A stretch of DNA of 8,471 nt from Methylococcales bacterium (lineage in GTDB: Bacteria > Pseudomonadota > Gammaproteobacteria > Methylococcales > Methylomonadaceae), in assembly GCA_023144875.1 (NCBI GenBank), contig JAGLEW010000162.1:1-8471 (forward strand), given 5' to 3'. Positions 5,815-8,471 of the stretch are shown here, piece after piece. A program made the translations under genes and the position numbers. Each line of letters starts with the position of its first letter. Position 1 is the stretch's first letter. The notes below the pieces were generated by a model. The model was not told the origin of the DNA, did no database searches, and saw nothing but the letters and a program-made list of their open reading frames with translations.

Positions 5815-7025
5815 GCCGCGCCCATTTGGAAAATAGGTAAATACATGGCAACGACCAAGCCGCCGACTAAGGTACCTAATATCACCATAATCATAGGCTC
5901 CATCAAACTGCTTAAGTTATCGACTAAATTATCCACTTCCTCCTCAAAAAAATCAGCCACTTTATCCAGCATACTATCAATTGAGCCTGATTCTTCACCA
6001 ATAGCGACCATTTGAATCACCATATGCGGAAAAATATTAGCATTAAGCATAGAGGCCTGCAATGATTGTCCTGTCGACACCTCCTCTTGCATGGATTTAA
6101 CGCCGTCATAGAAGACAATATTTCCACATGCCCCTGCGACTGAATCCAACGCTTCAATTAAAGGAACCCCTGCGGCAGACATGGTTGATAACGTTCGTGC
6201 AAAACGAGCAATCGCTGATTTTTCAATAATAACCCCAACAATTGGCACTTTAAGCATGGTGCGATCAACAAAATTACGAAACTTTTCTGAACGTTTAAAG
6301 ACAAAACTGTAGGTTTTTATCACCGCAATTAAAACCCCGATGACGATCCACCAATTTTCCTGCATCCATTCAGACATTTCCACCACCATTTGGGTAAAAG
6401 CAGGCAGTTCGGCACCAAAACTCTGGAACACATCGTCAAAAACAGGAACAACAAAAATAAGCAAAATTACAGTGACGACAAAAGCCACCACAATAACGGC
6501 CATCGGATAAGTTAAGGCTTTTTTAACCTTCGCCCGCATGGATTCTGATTTTTCTTTATAGGTCGCAATTTTATCCAGCAAGCCTTCGAGTACCCCCGCT
6601 TGTTCACCTGCTTCCACTAAATTACAAAATAAATCATCAAAATACAGCGGTCGTTTTTTCAGTGCTTGCCCTAAAGTATCACCGCTTTCAACATCGTCTT
6701 TAATGCCTAAAATCAACTCGGCCATGCTGGGATTCTCATGCCCTTTCCCAATAATATCAAACGATTGTACAAGCGGGACACCCGCCTCAAGCATGGTGGC
6801 TAATTGACGCGCAAAAATACAAATATCTTTAGTGACAATTGCTTGTTTTCGAGGGCCAAATAGGTCTTTGGGCTTTTTCTTCAGGGTTATAATTTTAACC
6901 CCACGGGTACGTAACGCTTTACGCGCAGCGACTTCGTTTAACGCGCTAATTTCACCTTTGCTGATAATGCCCTTTTTATCTTTGGCTTTATAAACATAAT
7001 CAATCGGGTTTGTATCCGTTGCCAT
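5805..7025 (-). CDS. pilC: Type IV pilus inner-membrane platform protein PilC
   Basis: PilC is the polytopic platform protein that couples the cytoplasmic ATPases PilB (extension) and PilT (retraction) to pilin insertion and removal. The 406 residues match the PilC/GspF family. A short cytoplasmic N-terminus (YVYKAKDKKGIISKGEI, 10-26) is followed by two T2SSF repeats. The first spans about 70-195, with FARQLATMLEAGVPLVQSFD and VEAGEQAGVLEGLL; the second spans about 273-397, with FARTLSTMSAAGVPLIEALD and AIGEESGSIDSMLDKVADF. Three hydrophobic segments are visible: about 173-197, 224-242 and 377-399. The last is followed by the conserved C-terminus YLPIFQMG. The start ATG lies 3 bases after the pilB stop, with its AGGAG ribosome site (7034-7038) inside the pilB 3' end, so the two are probably translationally coupled. 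Confidence 0.97.
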   Translation of the reverse strand: MATDTNPIDYVYKAKDKKGIISKGEISALNEVAARKALRTRGVKIITLKKKPKDLFGPRKQAIVTKDICIFARQLATMLEAGVPLVQSFDIIGKGHENPSMAELILGIKDDVESGDTLGQALKKRPLYFDDLFCNLVEAGEQAGVLEGLLDKIATYKEKSESMRAKVKKALTYPMAVIVVAFVVTVILLIFVVPVFDDVFQSFGAELPAFTQMVVEMSEWMQENWWIVIGVLIAVIKTYSFVFKRSEKFRNFVDRTMLKVPIVGVIIEKSAIARFARTLSTMSAAGVPLIEALDSVAGACGNIVFYDGVKSMQEEVSTGQSLQASMLNANIFPHMVIQMVAIGEESGSIDSMLDKVADFFEEEVDNLVDNLSSLMEPMIMVILGTLVGGLVVAMYLPIFQMGAAVG

Positions 7026-7028
7026 GAT

Positions 7029-8471
7029 TTATTCTCCTGTAATTCGGTCAATTTCTTCCAGCGTGGTAATCCCTTGCTTAATTTTTAACAACCCTGACGC
7101 ACGTAGGTCATTGATGCCTTCTGCTTGCGCGAGTTCGGATAACTCCATCGCATTCCCGCCCGCAAGGATGAGTTTTTTAATTTTTTCGGTAACGGGCATC
7201 ACTTGATAAATTCCGACCCGACCTTTATAACCCCGATTACAACGATCACAGCCCACGGGATTATAGACCGTAAATTGCGATAATTCCTCGGCTTTAAATC
7301 CATATTTTAATAAAATTTCGTCTGAAAAATTCGCAGGCTCTTTACAGCTTGCACATAACCGTCGTGCGAGTCGTTGTGCCATCACCAAGTTAACCGCTGA
7401 CACAATATTAAAGGGCTCTATCCCCATTTGCATCAGTCGGTTAATGGTTTGTGGGGCATCGTTGGTATGCAATGTTGATAAGACTAAATGCCCTGTTTGT
7501 GCAGCTTTGACGGAAATACTAGCGGTTTCTAAGTCCCTGATTTCCCCTACCATAATAATATCGGGATCTTGACGTAAAAATGCTTTCAGGGCAACCGCAA
7601 AGGTTAAGCCTGCTTTAGGGTTTACGTTGACCTGATTAATCCCATCCACCGTAATCTCAACAGGATCTTCAGCGGTGGAAATATTGGTACCGACGCGGTT
7701 AATCATATTTAAACCTGTGTACAAGGAAACTGTTTTTCCACTCCCTGTAGGGCCTGTTACTAACACCATGCCATACGGTCGGTTAATCGCATCGGTAAAT
7801 ATTTTTTGCTGTTCGGGTTCAAAGCCTAATTTTTCAATCCCAATTTGGGCATTACTGGAATCTAAAATCCGCATCACCACTTTTTCACCAAATAAAGTGG
7901 GGCAAGTATTAACTCGAAAATCAATATTTTTAGTTTTGGAAACTCTCATTTTAATACGCCCATCTTGGGGTACCCGTTTTTCAGCGATGTCCATTTTAGA
8001 CATGACTTTGATTCTGGAGATTAATCGAGTTGAGATGTTAAGTGGCGGTCTGGCGTATTCATATAAAATACCATCACCCCGAAAGCGAATTCTAAAAATT
8101 TTTTCATAGGGTTCAAAATGCAAATCCGAGACTTCGCGTTTAATTGCCACTAATAAAACACTGTTAACAAATTTGACGATGGGGGCATCATCTTCATCTG
8201 CGCTGATAATACCATTGTCTTGTGTTTCATCACCAACCAGCTCAATATCACCTAACTCTTCATCTAAGTTATCCATCGACGTATCATTGGCATCAATGAC
8301 TTTTTCAATAGCGCTGGATAATTTATTTTCCTCAACTAATATTGCTTCGGTATTTAGCCGCGTTTTAAATTTAATTTCATTTAAAACCGCAATATTAACT
8401 GGGTCAGACACTGCGATAAAAAGTTTTTTAGCACCACGATTAAATAACGGTAAAACTCGATGTTTTTCAAT
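7029..8471 (-). CDS. pilB: Type IV pilus assembly ATPase PilB, 5' end cut by window edge
   Basis: PilB is the cytoplasmic hexameric ATPase that powers pilus extension through PilC. The visible 480 residues lie in an open frame up to the right edge; the family is about 565, so roughly 85-100 N-terminal residues are missing. The GTG at 8411 is an internal valine: the codons upstream read HRVLPLFNRGAKKLFIAVSDP, the normal N-terminal PilB/GspE domain. Numbering from 8471, an acidic linker covers about 65-96. DLHFEPYEK (116-124) opens the core. Walker A is GPTGSGKT (240-247), the Asp box is in TAEDPVE (266-272), Walker B is in DPDIIMVGEIRD (302-313) and the His box is in TGHLVLSTLHTNDA (326-339). 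A zinc tetracysteine lies at C373, C376, C408 and C411. The presence of the zinc motif and the direct adjacency to pilC and pilD support PilB rather than the retraction ATPase PilT. Confidence 0.97.
   Translation of the reverse strand: MEKHRVLPLFNRGAKKLFIAVSDPVNIAVLNEIKFKTRLNTEAILVEENKLSSAIEKVIDANDTSMDNLDEELGDIELVGDETQDNGIISADEDDAPIVKFVNSVLLVAIKREVSDLHFEPYEKIFRIRFRGDGILYEYARPPLNISTRLISRIKVMSKMDIAEKRVPQDGRIKMRVSKTKNIDFRVNTCPTLFGEKVVMRILDSSNAQIGIEKLGFEPEQQKIFTDAINRPYGMVLVTGPTGSGKTVSLYTGLNMINRVGTNISTAEDPVEITVDGINQVNVNPKAGLTFAVALKAFLRQDPDIIMVGEIRDLETASISVKAAQTGHLVLSTLHTNDAPQTINRLMQMGIEPFNIVSAVNLVMAQRLARRLCASCKEPANFSDEILLKYGFKAEELSQFTVYNPVGCDRCNRGYKGRVGIYQVMPVTEKIKKLILAGGNAMELSELAQAEGINDLRASGLLKIKQGITTLEEIDRITGE
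7034..7038 (-). promoter_or_regulatory. pilC ribosome binding site inside the pilB 3' end
   Basis: On the minus strand AGGAG lies 8 bases before the pilC ATG and is part of the last pilB codons, just ahead of the TAA at 7029-7031. It fixes the pilC start and suggests that translation of pilC is coupled to pilB. Confidence 0.6.

Noticed and set aside
7675..8109. Plus-strand open frame of 144 codons
   Set aside because: It is antisense to the PilB ATPase core and is composed of complements of conserved codons; a shadow.
1..8471. Mobile element, CRISPR array, defence island or undescribed system
   Set aside because: All coding space is accounted for by known housekeeping and pilus genes; no direct-repeat array, transposase, integrase, tRNA or rRNA was seen.

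Overview
The window comes from a moderately AT-rich gammaproteobacterium-like genome. Two points support this: ZapD is a FtsZ-ring protein largely confined to Beta- and Gammaproteobacteria, and the order pilB-pilC-pilD-coaE-zapD is a familiar gammaproteobacterial arrangement. I cannot name the genus from sequence alone. The type IV pilus machinery, the long glutamine-dependent form of NAD synthetase and the base composition would fit groups such as Thiotrichales or Methylococcales, but that is a guess.

Layout. Positions 1-1448 (minus) hold guaB, IMP dehydrogenase, complete except for its last few residues, which lie beyond the left edge. A 72-base divergent intergenic gap (1449-1520) separates it from nadE (1521-3515, plus), a glutamine-dependent NAD+ synthetase. 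nadE converges on zapD and overlaps it tail to tail by 10 bases. From there to the right edge everything is on the minus strand and reads, in order of transcription, pilB (5' end missing beyond 8471), pilC, pilD, coaE and zapD. These are packed with gaps of 3 to about 30 bases or with ribosome binding sites inside the preceding gene, as expected for one operon. No gene-free stretch exceeds 300 bases.

How the genes work together. PilB (assembly ATPase), PilC (inner-membrane platform) and PilD (prepilin peptidase/methylase) are three core inner-membrane and cytoplasmic parts of type IV pilus assembly. CoaE does the last step of coenzyme A synthesis and ZapD bundles FtsZ at the division ring; they are housekeeping passengers that commonly sit next to pilD. 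GuaB consumes NAD+ to make XMP, and its divergent neighbour NadE makes NAD+.

The most notable feature is in coaE. The reading frame is broken at a run of ten A residues (4649-4658, minus strand), and a -1 shift, or one added A, restores a normal 200-residue protein with all the expected motifs. Since CoaE is normally essential, this is either a homopolymer sequencing error, a slippage-rescued gene or a real lesion backed up elsewhere. I found no mobile element, CRISPR array, RNA gene or credible undescribed system; the rest is ordinary housekeeping and pilus biogenesis.
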